A DNA stretch of 64,000 nucleotides, from contig CM037788.1 in assembly GCA_021229015.1 (NCBI GenBank), positions 52,717,360 to 52,781,359 of the forward strand, given 5' to 3'. The notes beneath the pieces are model-generated. The model saw only the letters and a program-made list of their open reading frames with translations, made no database searches and had not been told where the DNA came from. Position 1 is the stretch's first letter. Each line of letters begins with the position of its first letter. Below are positions 19,601-31,300 of the stretch, piece after piece. The position numbers were made by a program, and so were the translations under genes. Source of the DNA: Solen grandis (lineage: Eukaryota > Mollusca > Bivalvia > Adapedonta > Solenidae).

Positions 19601-22454
19601 GGAAGTCTTCCTCACATGAAAATCTGAGTGACCCTGCCGGGATCGGAACCCACGAGGTGAGGGGCTGAGTGAGTCTTAAAGTCAGCGACTTTACCCTCTT
19701 GGCCACAGAGGCCCCCCCATAATTATGGTGTTACAATACTAAAGATAGCAGTTACATAATCATTGAAATATTACATCAACAGTCATGTATCAGGATCTGT
19801 GTCTAGTACCATATGTCTGAAGTTCATGATCAATTAATTACTAATAACTGGTTATAAGTTCTACCATCTGGTAACAATTAAACAAATTAATCTTTGAGAA
19901 ATTATACAGAATTAAACGTAAAGAAAATTTTAAGTTTCTCCAGTCTACATAAAATTGCACAGATATAAGGTTTAATATTGTTAAACATTTAAAATTATCA
20001 ACACCAACAAACAGTAAAGATGCAGGGTCTATTATAAGGGTACCTTGCAGTCTATTGCCTCATCCCGCTGGAAGTCCTCCACTGACAGAGTGGGTGGGGT
20101 AGGGCTGCAACAGAACATGGCATACATATAAAATGTGATTTATTATTCTAGGATAAATGAGAAGCTGAAAACAACTTGTCTAGCTCTTTCAATGTAAATC
20201 AGCCCTTCTGATTCTTGTATTAACTATATACACTAGCATTTTTCTATGTACAAGAAACTGCCACCAAAGATTGTAGAAATTGGTCGTATTTTGTATACAC
20301 CATAAGAGACTCAAACAAACTGGTGCTGGATGTAGCGTTATCTGAGTCCCTTGAAATATTCAAAACTTAAGTGACATCCCTCATAAATTAAATTCTTTTA
20401 TCCTGACTTGACTTGACTATTTGAGTTTACCGTCGCTTCGACAGTATCTCAGTAATATAGCGACGTCCAGCTAATTACAAGTGGAGGAAACCCCAAATGC
20501 ATGGAGGCATCTGGGTAGAACCACCGACCTATCACATGCCAGCTGGAAAGCTTCCTCACATGAAAATCCAAATGATACTGCCAGGATTTGAACCCACGCA
20601 GTGAGGGGCTGAGTGAGTGTTAAAGTAAGCAACTTTACCCTCTTGGCCACGGAGGCCCCCTTTTATCTTGAATCTGATATGATATGTTGAAGATCCCAAT
20701 ACTGGGTTTTACACAACTGAATAAAAAGCTCCACTCTATTACTGGCGGTGGCTCTTCAAGACATTTTTGAATGCTTCAGAATCCAGATTTTTATTATACA
20801 CAACTGCCATTACAATCAATATGACAATGTTGAATGTTATATTAGCAGTAAATGGAAGAAGAAAAAAAAGAAGAAGCAGAATGCTGATATAAAATTTAAA
20901 AAAAAATATTTTCACAAGGGCTGACCGCTAAATTATTCTACATACATATAAAGGTAAAAGTAGATGGAAAAGATTTACATTCAGCAATAAGTATAGGGCC
21001 TTGATTTCTAGATTCTTTATTTCAAGTTTTTTCCCTTGTTTATTTAAATATGGGCAATTTGGCTTAGAATATATATACATTGAATTTTATAACATTCTGG
21101 TAAACACTTTTTTTAAAAATTGCAAATAAAACTCACAAAAAAAAATCCTCAGAAATAAACAAAATCTTTGAAAATGAATGGTAACAAAACTTACTTTTTG
21201 GAGAAAAGGAAATCTTCCAGTGTATTTCCTAGCTCAGACCACATTCCCTTGAAAGCTTCTTCTGGAAATTAAAAATAAGGATAGACAACTCAAGCAAGAG
21301 TAATTCAGAAATTACATGATAACCTCCTCTTGTTAAATGTTGACATTGACCCCTTCACCACAAAATCATTCAATCCCTCTAGAAGGTTCTTGAGTTGGAC
21401 CAGTACTTTACTCATGGGAAAGTCTTGCTCCTACAAAAAATTAACTCAAAACCTTTGGAACCAGTCAATAAATACAACTGCTTAACAAGTTTAGTCTGTT
21501 CAACGCACACGGGACCAATAAATTCACAATACTTGAAAACTTGTGAGTCTCTCAAGAAGCTAAGCCAATTGCTAAGCACTTGCCCTGTTAGTATTGGGTC
21601 CCTGGCTTAAGCCTCTCTCTCTCAATCAGAATGATATCATTTAGTTTTCACTATGAAAAGTACAGATGAAGATGTGTTGCTAAGCAACATACCATGTTTC
21701 CTGGCAACCGGGAGGCCAGTGGAGAGGATGGACATGAGAGAGTTGATGACTAGAGCCCAGGTGGACTGGGAGGGACAGCCGTACTTCAGGCCCAGGGGCT
21801 GTCGGAATGTCTGCAATCATACAAAACAATTGATATAACGTAAACATTAATAATGTCTTATATACCATCAAATGTGGCAGATTGGAATTGTATTGTTTTC
21901 TTGTTCTTTCAGTTTCCTTGAGGGATCTGCCTTTAACACAATGGTATATGTCTTTCATTTTCTTTTCACACATTAAGACATAAAATACCACCAAACACAC
22001 ACTATTAAGATATGAATCCAGTACCATTCTCTGGATTAAAACAAATTCATAGCACACAGGTCAAAAACATGATCAGCCTGCATGAAATTCTCACTTAGAT
22101 CATGATAATTGCTCATACTGAAATTGCCAATCAAAATTACTGATTTTAGGACCTCCTAATTAACTAGAACTTTGCTAAAAGTGTTTCATACCCCCGCAGC
22201 ATGTTATGTTAGTGTTGGGGGTGGGACGTGACTTTGACAGGATAGGCATTAGTCCTGTATCACCCCCACGTCTGAAGCAGGAATATAAAACATAATCATG
22301 GTGTATGGCTTCCATTGTTACTTCCAAGAAAATCTCTTGACATCATAATGACTAACCATGTTCTTCAATTGATCCAAGAAACAAGGTCATTAGACTGGTT
22401 CTGGAGAGATATATCAGGTCTACAGATCACGCGCTGGGTCTGGTTGTCTATGAC
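16469..22454 (-). CDS. MON2: MON2 homolog, C-terminal eight exons (5' part missing)
   Basis: Exons in transcript order: 22454-22357, 21810-21693, 21261-21195, 20104-20044, 19301-19175, 18485-18281, 17823-17741, 16629-16469. Seven join with matching phases; the first needs one extra base to stay in frame. They encode about 306 C-terminal residues, including [18 protein letters not shown]-like [60 protein letters not shown] and [15 protein letters not shown], ending in PALQNGR. I recognise this as the C-terminus of MON2, a roughly 1700-residue HEAT-repeat scaffold related to large Arf-GEFs (without the Sec7 domain) that works at the trans-Golgi and endosomes in endosome-to-Golgi transport. The remaining roughly 1400 residues are not visible to the right, where the satellite and N gap lie. 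Confidence 0.87.
16808..17007. mobile_element. TTAA-bounded miniature element, family D (200 bp)
   Basis: Flanked by TTAA at 16804-16807 and 17008-17011, with short inverted ends CCCT … AGGG. It lies in the last MON2 intron, has no coding capacity, and carries an inner GATCATGATC palindrome. It differs in sequence from family A. Confidence 0.5.
17741..17823 (-). CDS. MON2: MON2 exon (penultimate)
   Basis: Acceptor TTTACAG and donor G|GTAAAT. It encodes [20 protein letters not shown]. Phase is 2 in and 1 out. Confidence 0.87.
18281..18485 (-). CDS. MON2: MON2 exon
   Basis: Acceptor CTGCAG and donor AG|GTAACT. It encodes [20 protein letters not shown] through [15 protein letters not shown]. 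Phase is 1 in and 2 out. Confidence 0.88.
19175..19301 (-). CDS. MON2: MON2 exon
   Basis: Acceptor TGACAG and donor G|GTAACC. It encodes [20 protein letters not shown] and [12 protein letters not shown]. Phase is 0 in and 1 out. Confidence 0.88.
19462..19717 (-). mobile_element. Full-length tRNA-derived SINE, family A (CAAGT-tail subfamily)
   Basis: Reverse-oriented: tRNA-like head GGGGCCTCTGTGGCCAAGAG, GCGTCG-free central domain, then a CAAATAGTCAAGTCAAG tail. It is flanked by an 11-bp target duplication CATAATTATGG at 19451-19461 and 19718-19728. It sits in a MON2 intron. Confidence 0.85.
20044..20104 (-). CDS. MON2: MON2 exon (61 bp)
   Basis: Acceptor TTGCAG and donor G|GTACCC. It encodes [20 protein letters not shown]. 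Phase is 2 in and 0 out. Confidence 0.86.
20403..20659 (-). mobile_element. Full-length tRNA-derived SINE, family A (CAAGT-tail subfamily)
   Basis: Reverse-oriented: GGGGGCCTCCGTGGCCAAGA head with a B-box-like GGGTTCAAATCC, central domain, and CAAATAGTCAAGTCAAGTCA tail. It is flanked by an 8-bp duplication CTTTTATC at 20395-20402 and 20660-20667. It lies in a MON2 intron, about 700 bp from the copy at 19462. Confidence 0.83.
21195..21261 (-). CDS. MON2: MON2 exon (67 bp)
   Basis: Acceptor TTTCCAG and donor AA|GTAAGT. It encodes [20 protein letters not shown]. Phase is 1 in and 2 out. Confidence 0.87.
21693..21810 (-). CDS. MON2: MON2 exon
   Basis: Acceptor ATTGCAG and donor G|GTATGT. It encodes [18 protein letters not shown] and [12 protein letters not shown]. 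Phase is 0 in and 1 out. Confidence 0.88.
22357..22454 (-). CDS. MON2: MON2 exon with a one-base frameshift
   Basis: Acceptor GGGGCAG and donor ATG|GTTAGT. The first part reads [18 protein letters not shown] … NDLV; after a run of three T (minus strand) the frame is lost, and the end reads LDQLKNM in another frame. That end joins in phase 0 to the next exon ([10 protein letters not shown]). One extra base makes the exon 99 bp and open, phase 0 to 0. The deficit lies in a homopolymer, so an assembly or sequencing indel is the likeliest cause; a real disabling mutation is possible. I am less sure of this exon's left boundary than of the others. Confidence 0.6.
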
Positions 22455-22849
22455 CTGCCCCTGATAACACATGGTCACCACCGGTAAGTGCCAACTTCAT
22501 AACTATGTTGTTCTTGTGTAACCATCTCTCTGATTACTTCGTCTTTATTTTCAGCAGATACTTATTCTGTATTCAATTAATGTCAAAAAAGGGTTTATCA
22601 GATGATACAATAATGTATGTGGTGAAATTAACCTTGGATGGTTAATGGTTAAATTTAGAGAGAGAAAAATGATGTTATTTTCCTTCTCTCCTTAAAAAAA
22701 AAAAATTATGTTCCCAATTATTGTTGGTTGCTACAAATTCCACCAGTAGGATTTTCCTTCTTTACATATATGAAGATACTAATGAGATGTTGCAAATTAT
22801 CCACATCCACAGTTACTTTCCTTTCCCTTTTTTTTTCTTTTTACTGTAA

Positions 22850-22995
22850 CCCTTTGCCTCATATTGCTATGTTTTGATGCCTTGGCAAACAGAGAAGATC
22901 CAGATCAGACTGCTCCTGGAATGAACTGATCTGGGTCTTCTCTGTTTGCTTATACAATATTCTGACTCCGATTCAACATAGTCTACAGGGCAAAG
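22850..22995. mobile_element. Palindromic miniature element, family B-like
   Basis: Ends CCCTTTGCCTCAT and GGGCAAAG. Its core is a strong hairpin: GGCAAACAGAGAAGATCCAG and its near-complement CTGGGTCTTCTCTGTTTGC at 22884-22949, with CAGATCAG/CTGATCTG inside. Confidence 0.55.
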
Positions 22996-23637
22996 AAAAA
23001 TCTATAGTTTTATATATCTATTGTCTATTGTCTTACCATGATTGATCAACCGGTAGTCATAGTTTATGGTTAACTAACAATCTCTTGAAACCCTTAACAT
23101 TTTATCCAGTATCATTTCAATTGGAATCGTTTAAATAATATGAATGAAAATTACATTAAATAAATAATAAACCAATATTTAAAATCATTACAATTTTTAG
23201 TCAAATGATTTTAAAGTATTTTTGCTTTTGAAAAAAGTAATTTTCTTCTGGGGGTTCAAGAGGAGGTTGGGTCAATGATAATAAATACTGTAAAATCATT
23301 AATTTTTTTAACATTAAATTTCATTGATTATTTACCTAATGGAATTTCATGGGTACATTTATTCATGGATCTATGTTCTAGAAAATGTGAGGTCTATATA
23401 AGAGACAAGTTTTTGTGGGGATTAATATTCGTGGATATAACCCTCCATGAAATCGATGAAAATTAGTGTCCCACGAAAATTAGTGTCCCACGGAAATTAG
23501 TGTCCAATGAAAATTAATAATTTCACAATAAATATTCATAAGATGATGGGTTAAACAGAGAAACAATTGATCTCTACTAAGACAAGTTCTCCAACATCCA
23601 TCAAAGATAATTAGAGTTAAAAGCTTCTATTCTTTAA

Positions 23638-23862
23638 CCCTTTCCCTCATATAGACTCATTTTGACGCACTCATTAGGTACCACATAAAGCCTGATCTGC
23701 AGAAAACCACAGTTGAACCTTACCAAATTTAATTACAAAATCCTCATTTCCAGACCACTGAGGAGCAGCGAACAGCATAAAACCTGATCAGCCTGCGAGT
23801 TACTCGCAGGCTGATCTGGTTATGCTGTTCCTAGGTCTTTATGGTGTCCTCTAACTGGATAA
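23638..23862 (+). mobile_element. MITE family A, copy 3 (3' end decayed)
   Basis: TTAA at 23634-23637, then the normal CCCTTTCCCTCATATAG start and an intact core palindrome (GCCTGCGAGTTACTCGCAGG). The right end has small deletions and has lost the terminal GGGAAAGGG and TTAA. Confidence 0.75.
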
Positions 23863-24687
23863 ATTCATATTAAACACAAAACAAATCTTGCTTTGCTGCT
23901 GCACATAAAACCACAACAACAACAACAAACCAAGAGGGTCATGAAGAAAACCCCTAACTGTTCACCTGAAAAAACAAACTTCTTTGAAGCAACCATTTTC
24001 TAAACAGTCAAATAATCTGAATAATCTCAGGTGAGCTAAAAATACAAGAGGGTGTGTTTTCATTTTGGAGTGTACTAAAAAACAACCCTTCAGATATGAC
24101 CCACAGCTAGATCACTTTTCTACGCAACACAGCCAGGCAATCCACCCCCATTATTGGTAATACTGGTAATCTATATTGAATAGGGATTACCTAGCTACCT
24201 TGACACACAATGGGGAAATTGCAGGTATTTCCGTCTTTCTAGCTATCACTTCAGATTCATAACAAATGAGAGTAGCTTTGAGTTCAATGTTCGATAGGGT
24301 ACAACTCAGAAACCTTGTCTCCGTTCTGCACATACTTGGGGCAGCAGGGAAATAGCGATCAGCGTAATCTCACTAGTAAATAGTATAGTGAGATTATCAA
24401 TCTGTCCTGGCTGTCTCTCTAAACATACCAGTATATTGCCAAGTCTTTATCAATCTTCGGGTGAATGGTCAAGAGGTGGTGATGGCCTTGCAGTCTGGGT
24501 CATATTGACCATTATAAACGGTGATATGACATCTAGGCTTTTAATAATGACCTTTATTCAATCTATTGATCAAAAGGACTACTTAACATTTAAGTAAATA
24601 TCTATCATATTTGAGACTATTATCAGCTGTTGTTGACAGTCATGTTTCTGAAATTGACATCATGATCAACTCGGCCAACCAGCCCTC

Positions 24688-26005
24688 TGTAAGTCACTTT
24701 ACCTGGGTTATACCAACCCCTCTGTAAGTCATTTACCTGGGTTATACCAACCCTCAGTAAGTCACTTTACCTGGGTTATACCAACCCCTCTGTAAGTCAT
24801 TTACCTTGGTTATACCAACCCTCTGTAAGTCGTTTACCTGGGTTATATCAACCAAGTAAGTCACTTTACCTGGGTTATACCAACCCGTCTGTAAGTCATT
24901 TACCTGGGTTATACCAACCCTCTGTAAGTCATTTACCTTGGTTATACCAACCCTCTGTAAGTCATTTACTTTGGTTATACCAACCCTCTGTAAGTCATTT
25001 ACCTGGGTTATATCAACCAAGTAAGTCACTTTACCTGGGTTATACCAACCCCAATAAGTCACTTTACCTGGGTTATATCAACCAAGTAAGTCACTTTACC
25101 TGGGTTATACCAACCCCAATAAGTCACTTTACTTCGGTTATATCAACCAAGTAAGTCACTTTACCTGGGTTATACCAACCCCAGTAAGTCACTTTACCTC
25201 GGTTATATCAACCAAGTAAGTCACTTTACCTGGGTTATACCAACCCCAGTAAGTCAATTTACCTCGGTTATATCAACCAAGTAAGTCACTTTAACTGGGT
25301 TCAACCAACCCCAGTAAGTCAATTTACCTCGGTTATATCAACCAAGTAAGTCACTTTACCTGGGTTATACCAACCCCAGTAAGTCACTTTACCTCGGTTA
25401 TATCAACCAAGTAAGTCACTTTACCTGGGTTATACCAACCCCAGTAAGTCACTTTACCTCGGTTATATCAACCAAGTAAGTCACTTTACCTGGGTTATAC
25501 CAACCCCAGTAAGTCAATTTACCTCGGTTATATCAACCAAGTAAGTCACTTTAACTGGGTTAAACCAACCCCAGTAAGTCACTTTACCTCGGTTATATCA
25601 ACCAAGTAAGTCACTTTACCTGGGTTAAACCAACCCCAGTAAGTCAATTTACCTGGGTTATATCAACCAAGTAAGTCACTTTAACTGGGTTAAACCAACC
25701 CCAGTAAGTCAATTTACCTGGGTTATATCAACCAAGTAAGTCACTTTACCTGGGTTATACCAACCCCAATAAGTCACTTTACCTCGGTTATATCAACCAA
25801 GTAAGTCACTTTACCTGGGTTATACCAACCCCAATAAGTCACTTTACCTGGGTTATATCAACCAAGTAAGTCACTTTACCTGGGTTATACCAACCCCAAT
25901 AAGTCACTTTACCTGGGTTATATCAACCAAGTAAGTCACTTTACCTGGGTTATACCAACCTCTGTAAGTCAGTATACCTGGATCATACCAGCCTCTTTAA
26001 GTCAA
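24688..26005. repeat. Satellite array: 31-bp monomers becoming a 65-bp dimer repeat
   Basis: The left third (to about 25020) is built of about 31-bp units (CTCTGTAAGTCATTTACCTG then GGTTATACCAACC). The rest is a regular higher-order repeat of 65 bp that alternates AACCAAGTAAGTCACTTTAC … and AACCCCAGTAAGTCACTTTA …. Unit-to-unit identity is high, so it is young or homogenised. A 102-residue minus-strand open frame is only a translation of the repeat. Confidence 0.92.
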
Positions 26006-26200
26006 ACTGCAACCTTGATCATGCCAGTCTTGGTATGCACCATTTATTTCCATGGATATTTTTGAACATGACATTTCTTGTGATACAGTTCGATTATAAA
26101 CTAATTGACTATGTAAATAAAATATTGTCCAGTACTTTGATTATACTGTTGCTGTTTTTCTCATTTATTTCAGCCCAGTACTTTGTTGTTTATCTTGTTT

Positions 26201-26300
26201 NNNNNNNNNNNNNNNNNNNNNNNNNNNNNNNNNNNNNNNNNNNNNNNNNNNNNNNNNNNNNNNNNNNNNNNNNNNNNNNNNNNNNNNNNNNNNNNNNNNN
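26201..26300. other. Assembly gap, 100 N
   Basis: Exactly 100 Ns, the conventional filler for a join of unknown length. It lies just after the satellite array and just before an AT dinucleotide run. Two genes pointing away from this point lack their 5' ends. Confidence 0.98.
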
Positions 26301-26340
26301 CAATTAACATATAAGCCTCGTTTATATACCATTTGTCTGC

Positions 26341-26390
<50 letters not shown>

Positions 26391-28200
26391 TTTTAATGCG
26401 ATATAAGGTCGCGTTTCTCCTTTTAGCAGAAAGCTGTAATTGACTGACGAAAGTATATCTTGGCATTTTGAAGTCCTTCAACTGTCCTGTGAGAATTCTC
26501 CAATGTTGCCAAAAACTGAACACATAATGGAATTCCTAAAATAGTGCAACTGATTAGTTCTGTAAAGGAGTTATGAAATGAGAGTTTTAGAATGGCCAAA
26601 ACGGCTGTCACCGCAATAAAACTGACTTGGGATAGGTGGAGTAGGGAAATCAAAGCGCTGAAGGCACTGAAGTTGTGGGTGTCTCAAGTGTAAGAGGGTT
26701 TGATGAGCTGCGGATTTGCTGATAATTTAATTTTTACCAGATTTTTACCAGATACCACACTTAAATAAAATAATGAAATATTTTTGTTGTAGAGTTGCTT
26801 CCTTTTGGATATGGATATATATCTTACAAACTGTAGGCAAATGAAATATGGAGAGTAAGAGAAGCGATATGCGAATTGTTTAGCAGTCCACTGAAACAGA
26901 TATTGTGTTCATGTTTTCCTGTAGCGACCTTGTTAACGCATGGTTGAGGCGGATTTATAACATTGGGTTTATTGGCATCGCTTGAAATTTTGATCCCCGT
27001 TTATTAAATTTACGTTGATAAACAAAACAAAAAACAACAACAACAAAAAATGTGACAATCCTGCTCTCCCGAGGCTATCAGCGCTTTGATTTGTAATCAG
27101 TATGTGACAGTAAAGTCTCTATTTATAGATTGAAGTAATTATGCAAAAGGTTGGCTGCAAAAGTCGGTGGATGGCTCGTAGTTGATTTCGGATAGTAGAT
27201 ACACAGGTTTCGGTCATTTTATAGTGTAACAAATAACCCCAGGAAGTATTTGATGTCGATAGTTTGATGTGATTGTTACATGGATTTGTATCGGACTTCA
27301 AGCTTTCTACGTGGGTTATTGTAACAAAATAAAATTATTGAAACCCGCATATTTACTATCCAAAATTATCTAAGAGCAACCTTTGCATCAAAACAAATTA
27401 TATTCCTCTGCATGGTCAAGTGATAGTTGTGCAACATCAGAGGAATTAGTCCTTTCGTGCTTTTATGCCATGGACAATTGTTGTGTCCTGTAAATATTTT
27501 TCTTTTCACACAAAATTGATTTTTCAACAATATTGCTTAATCTCAGCATACCAATGTTGTAGAGTTATATACAATTGTTCGATCATATTTACAATATTGA
27601 GAGGTTATTCGGGGTTTCAAAGTAGAAAAACGGATGCTCAGAATTTAGGTACTATAGTTGGTGTGACTGACGTCACCTTGCCGGACTGGGTTAGAGCAGG
27701 TGGTTTATTAGTACTGTGAACGAAAATTGTCTTGATATTAACAGAAATGTTAGTATGAAACATAACTAAATTATACTTAAATAAAGAATTTACACAGTTA
27801 ATAATTTATATCGCTCATAAATAGAGAAGAAGATGGATTGATAGATGAATGGATGAATGTACGGACGGACGGACAAGCGTTTTAGCTACTTTGTGGGGTT
27901 ATTTCTTTGCCCTTCCTTTGATCTTTTGTAACATCGCAAGCGAACAATAAGAATGAAGCAACACTTAGCTTAAACCTAATTTTGGAATGTCTCTCTCGTT
28001 CTTTAACGGACGGGCGGATGGACATGTGTAAGAAGGGATCACTTGTGATGACAATAAAAAGGTTCAATCAAATAGACGGGTAACAAGAAATACAGTCTGA
28101 GAGATAAAATGAAAAATATAGACTAAAAGAAAAAAAGACGGATGAACAGAAATCTATAGCAGAATCAGGTGGTCCTGAGTTTGAGTCTGTCTTTTTTCAG
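26301..28200. other. No exon recognised between the gap and the first cyclase exon
   Basis: I looked for an exon encoding the expected cyclase N-terminus (Met-Tyr-Gly-Phe…) and found none. A 76-residue minus-strand frame at 26423-26653 is hydrophobic but has no supporting splice context. The rest is AT-rich. Confidence 0.5.
26341..26386. repeat. (TA)n microsatellite
   Basis: About 23 uninterrupted TA units directly right of the gap. Confidence 0.9.
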
Positions 28201-28301
28201 GAAACAGTCAGAGCTCGACCAGTACGATCACTTCCTGGTGTTCCATCGGTACGACGATTCTGTTACGTTCCAGCTTGTCGGAGCCGTCTGTACCATCCTC
28301 G
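28201..28301 (+). CDS. GUCY1B2: Guanylate cyclase exon 2 (first one visible)
   Basis: Acceptor TTTTTTCAG and donor G|GTAAGC. It encodes [20 protein letters not shown] and [13 protein letters not shown], the early H-NOX helices. It begins inside a codon, so an upstream coding exon is required. Confidence 0.87.
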
Positions 28302-31300
28302 GTAAGCTGCACCGCACTGCTCCAAATTTACCCGTTATCCGTAATCTGTAAAACTGAATGTTGGATTATATTTACTACACAGTCTACACTATCCGCTGTT
28401 TAAAGTTTTTGCATCTTTTCTTTCTTTATTTTTCTACAAAAGCAGTGTATAAAAAACGTTCCTAATTAACGTCGGTGCGCTATTCCAGGTTTTAGCAGTG
28501 CAAATTTAAGCCCCAACGTTTCCATTCATGGCTGGGTCAACTGTTGTCACACAATATTACAGACAAAAAAACATTGTATTTACTTGTGTAGACCAGGTTA
28601 ACCATTGTTTACTTGTAATCCCAGTAAAGCGTCTACGTGTAAAACACTTTAAATTACATCAGTAAACACTTGAATGGTCCATCAAAAGTGAGGAGCGTCC
28701 AGTACAATATATTATGAAATTTTACTACATGTTTTATAAATAATGTATGTTACAATATTTTGCCTCGCCTGGCACTCAGCAAATAACGGTAGTTCCATCA
28801 AACATTCAACAATACTTAGCGCTAGGTAAAACTTAAATTCTTAAACTGGGTAGATACAATACACATTCCACTATTACTATTTTATGAGAGAGAAAAAAAC
28901 AACACCCATGACTAAGCTAAAGTGAGTTATTACCTTAATAACTTATAATTATTGTTTAGAAATGAAACAAGAAATATCTTTAAAAAAGATATTCGGCGTA
29001 GGATGAAAGAAAAACGAGATTTCCAGTCTTCTAGAACATTCCCAGGAAAAGCGCGCGAAAGACCGACGCACAACAAATTTAGTACGCTCTAGAAATAGTT
29101 CAGTATTTTTTCTATGAAATATACTTATTTATAGACGGTAATACAAAAAATTATATCTGTAAATAGGCTTGTTTGATATTTGTTCATATCATTATTGCAT
29201 ATGACAAGTATGATATAAAAGCGTTATTAGTTGTTTTGGTTTTGGCGAATTAATTTTCATTGAGAGCATCTCGGCAGGCTGGAAGAATTCAATATACATA
29301 GTAATTAAGGGGTTTCATGTCATAACACGGTGGATTCTTTTTTGTTGTTTTAAATCATTTTCACAAAGTAGCATTCCTCAATTGATGGAAAAGGATTGTA
29401 TTTAACTTACTGAAATCACTTTCATGTTTACATCAAAAAGAAAAGTAATAACACCAAGCTGAATGATATATACAAGCTGCACCCCTTATTTACAGTAATT
29501 TTATAGTCCATAACGATGCGTTAACCAATAACAGGAGTCCTTTTATTCAGCTTAGAATTATTTACCGCTGTTAGCGTACATTTGATTGGTTTAAGATGCG
29601 AGTTGAAATCGAAATTATACAGCTACGCCGAAAAAAAATGTATATTTATAAGAGAAACAAGACTAATGAAATTCGCCCTTAAGATTTCAAGTTTTACTTA
29701 GCGCTTTGAATTGTTGTTAGAATTCGATGCAGGACTGGTTGGCCCGGTGTCAGGATAATGTCACTGAATTTGGTATTCATAAACCAATTAATCAAACACA
29801 CAAACACATGTTTTAGCTCATATATCTTTATGTGTCAGGCCTTTAATTTTGACAAACTTTAAGTGATGAAAAATATTTCTGGCCCCAGGGGCGGATTTAC
29901 CGACCGTGCTGGAGATATTCGGGGGCTATTTCCTGAAGTACTGTCTACGTCACGGGTACGACAAGATGTTGAAGACGCTGGGCGGGGATTTCCGGGCCTT
30001 TATTCAGAACCTGGACTCGCTCCACTCACTGCTCGCCTTAACCTACAAAAACATCGAGGCGCCCTCATTCAGGTACGTACCTCAAATCCAACACCACTTT
30101 AAATTTCGATAAACTGAAAAGAAAAAATGACATCAGCAGCACAAATGAATACAATAACAAAGATAAAGAGTATAATGATGATAATTCAATGTAAAAGTAA
30201 AAATGATAATAATAACGTTTTTTTGTGTTATTATTATCAGACATGTGAATACATAGATTAGCTCCGTGTCATTATCATATCTTTTTATCATTTGGCTGCA
30301 GTAAAATGTAAATTAGATGAAATAAATATAGTTCAAGAGATATAAGGATATTTTCTTTGGTTTCAGGGGTTTCCTTTGCTTTTAACGCAACCTTTCTCCT
30401 ATCTACTTTGCTTTTAACGCAACCTTTCTCCTATCTATCAAACCCTATTTTACGTAGGTAAAATAACTCGTTTCCTTCCCCTCACATTTTACAATCTCCT
30501 AATACCGGATGGTATTTAGCCAAAACACACTATGCCTTGTCAATGCGTGGCTAAAAAAGGACCTAGCAATTTAACCCGGTGATAGAACAATGCCGTCTCC
30601 ATTAGGGAATGTCAACATTAAATGGTTCAGACTCATGTTGCCAGCGGTCGAAAGCATCCTCTGGAAACGCATTTAAAACTCTCTTTTTTATGAACTTTAT
30701 CTACCTTCCTCCGCTATAGTACAGTAATTTCCTAGCACATCATTTATTTATTCTACGTCAACCATGTATTTTATTCGTTATAAAGTATTCAAGAGGCAAA
30801 CATTTGCAGTCATTCTAACATTCTCACGCATAGCACGTTCACATAACATGGTGCTTAGCTCTTTTACAGACACCTAACCTTCTCTTAACCCTTTCCCTCA
30901 TATATACTCATTTTGACGCCCTCAATAGGTATCACATAAAGCCTGATCTGCAGAAAAGCACAGTTAAACCTTACCAAATTTAATTACAAAATACTCATTT
31001 CCAGACCACTGAGGAGCAGCGAACAGCATAAAACCTGATCAGCATGCGAGTTACTCGCAGGCTGATCTGGTTTTATGTTGTTCGCATATGTCTTTACATG
31101 GTGTCCTCTATGATGGAAAGGGTTAACAGGCTAATCAAAGTCACAAAAGATATGTCCTCTTGGTCAAGGTGACTGCTATTTAGAGATAAAATGTATACTA
31201 GAAAACTGTATTCGATCATTTACGACCTATTGCTTAACACGTCGGTTGATTAGAATAGGTTGGCGTTTTTGTATGGTATACCGCTTAATATATACTGTCC

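Larger units (their letters stand above)
22455..24687. other. No exon recognised; miniature elements only
   Basis: More MON2 exons should lie here or further right, but I find none. The region holds a family B-like palindromic element (22850-22995), a decayed family A MITE (23638-23862), a run of three near-identical ATTAGTGTCCCA units near 23464-23505, and AT-rich DNA. Confidence 0.5.

Noticed and set aside
21680..22057. 125-residue minus-strand frame
   Set aside because: It overlaps a MON2 exon in the wrong frame and extends into intron.
22384..22483. Plus-strand exon ending at a perfect donor (CACCG|GTAAGT)
   Set aside because: The plus reading ([17 protein letters not shown]…) lacks a credible acceptor and has no neighbouring exon. 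The minus reading fits MON2 phase and content.
24754..25062. 102-residue repetitive open frame (-)
   Set aside because: It is a translation of the satellite monomers, not a protein.
24688..26005. CRISPR-like regular repeats
   Set aside because: The units are contiguous without unique spacers, and this is an animal genome; it is a satellite.
26423..26653. 76-residue hydrophobic minus-strand frame
   Set aside because: No ATG, splice or family support; it does not resemble MON2 and could be chance or a relic.
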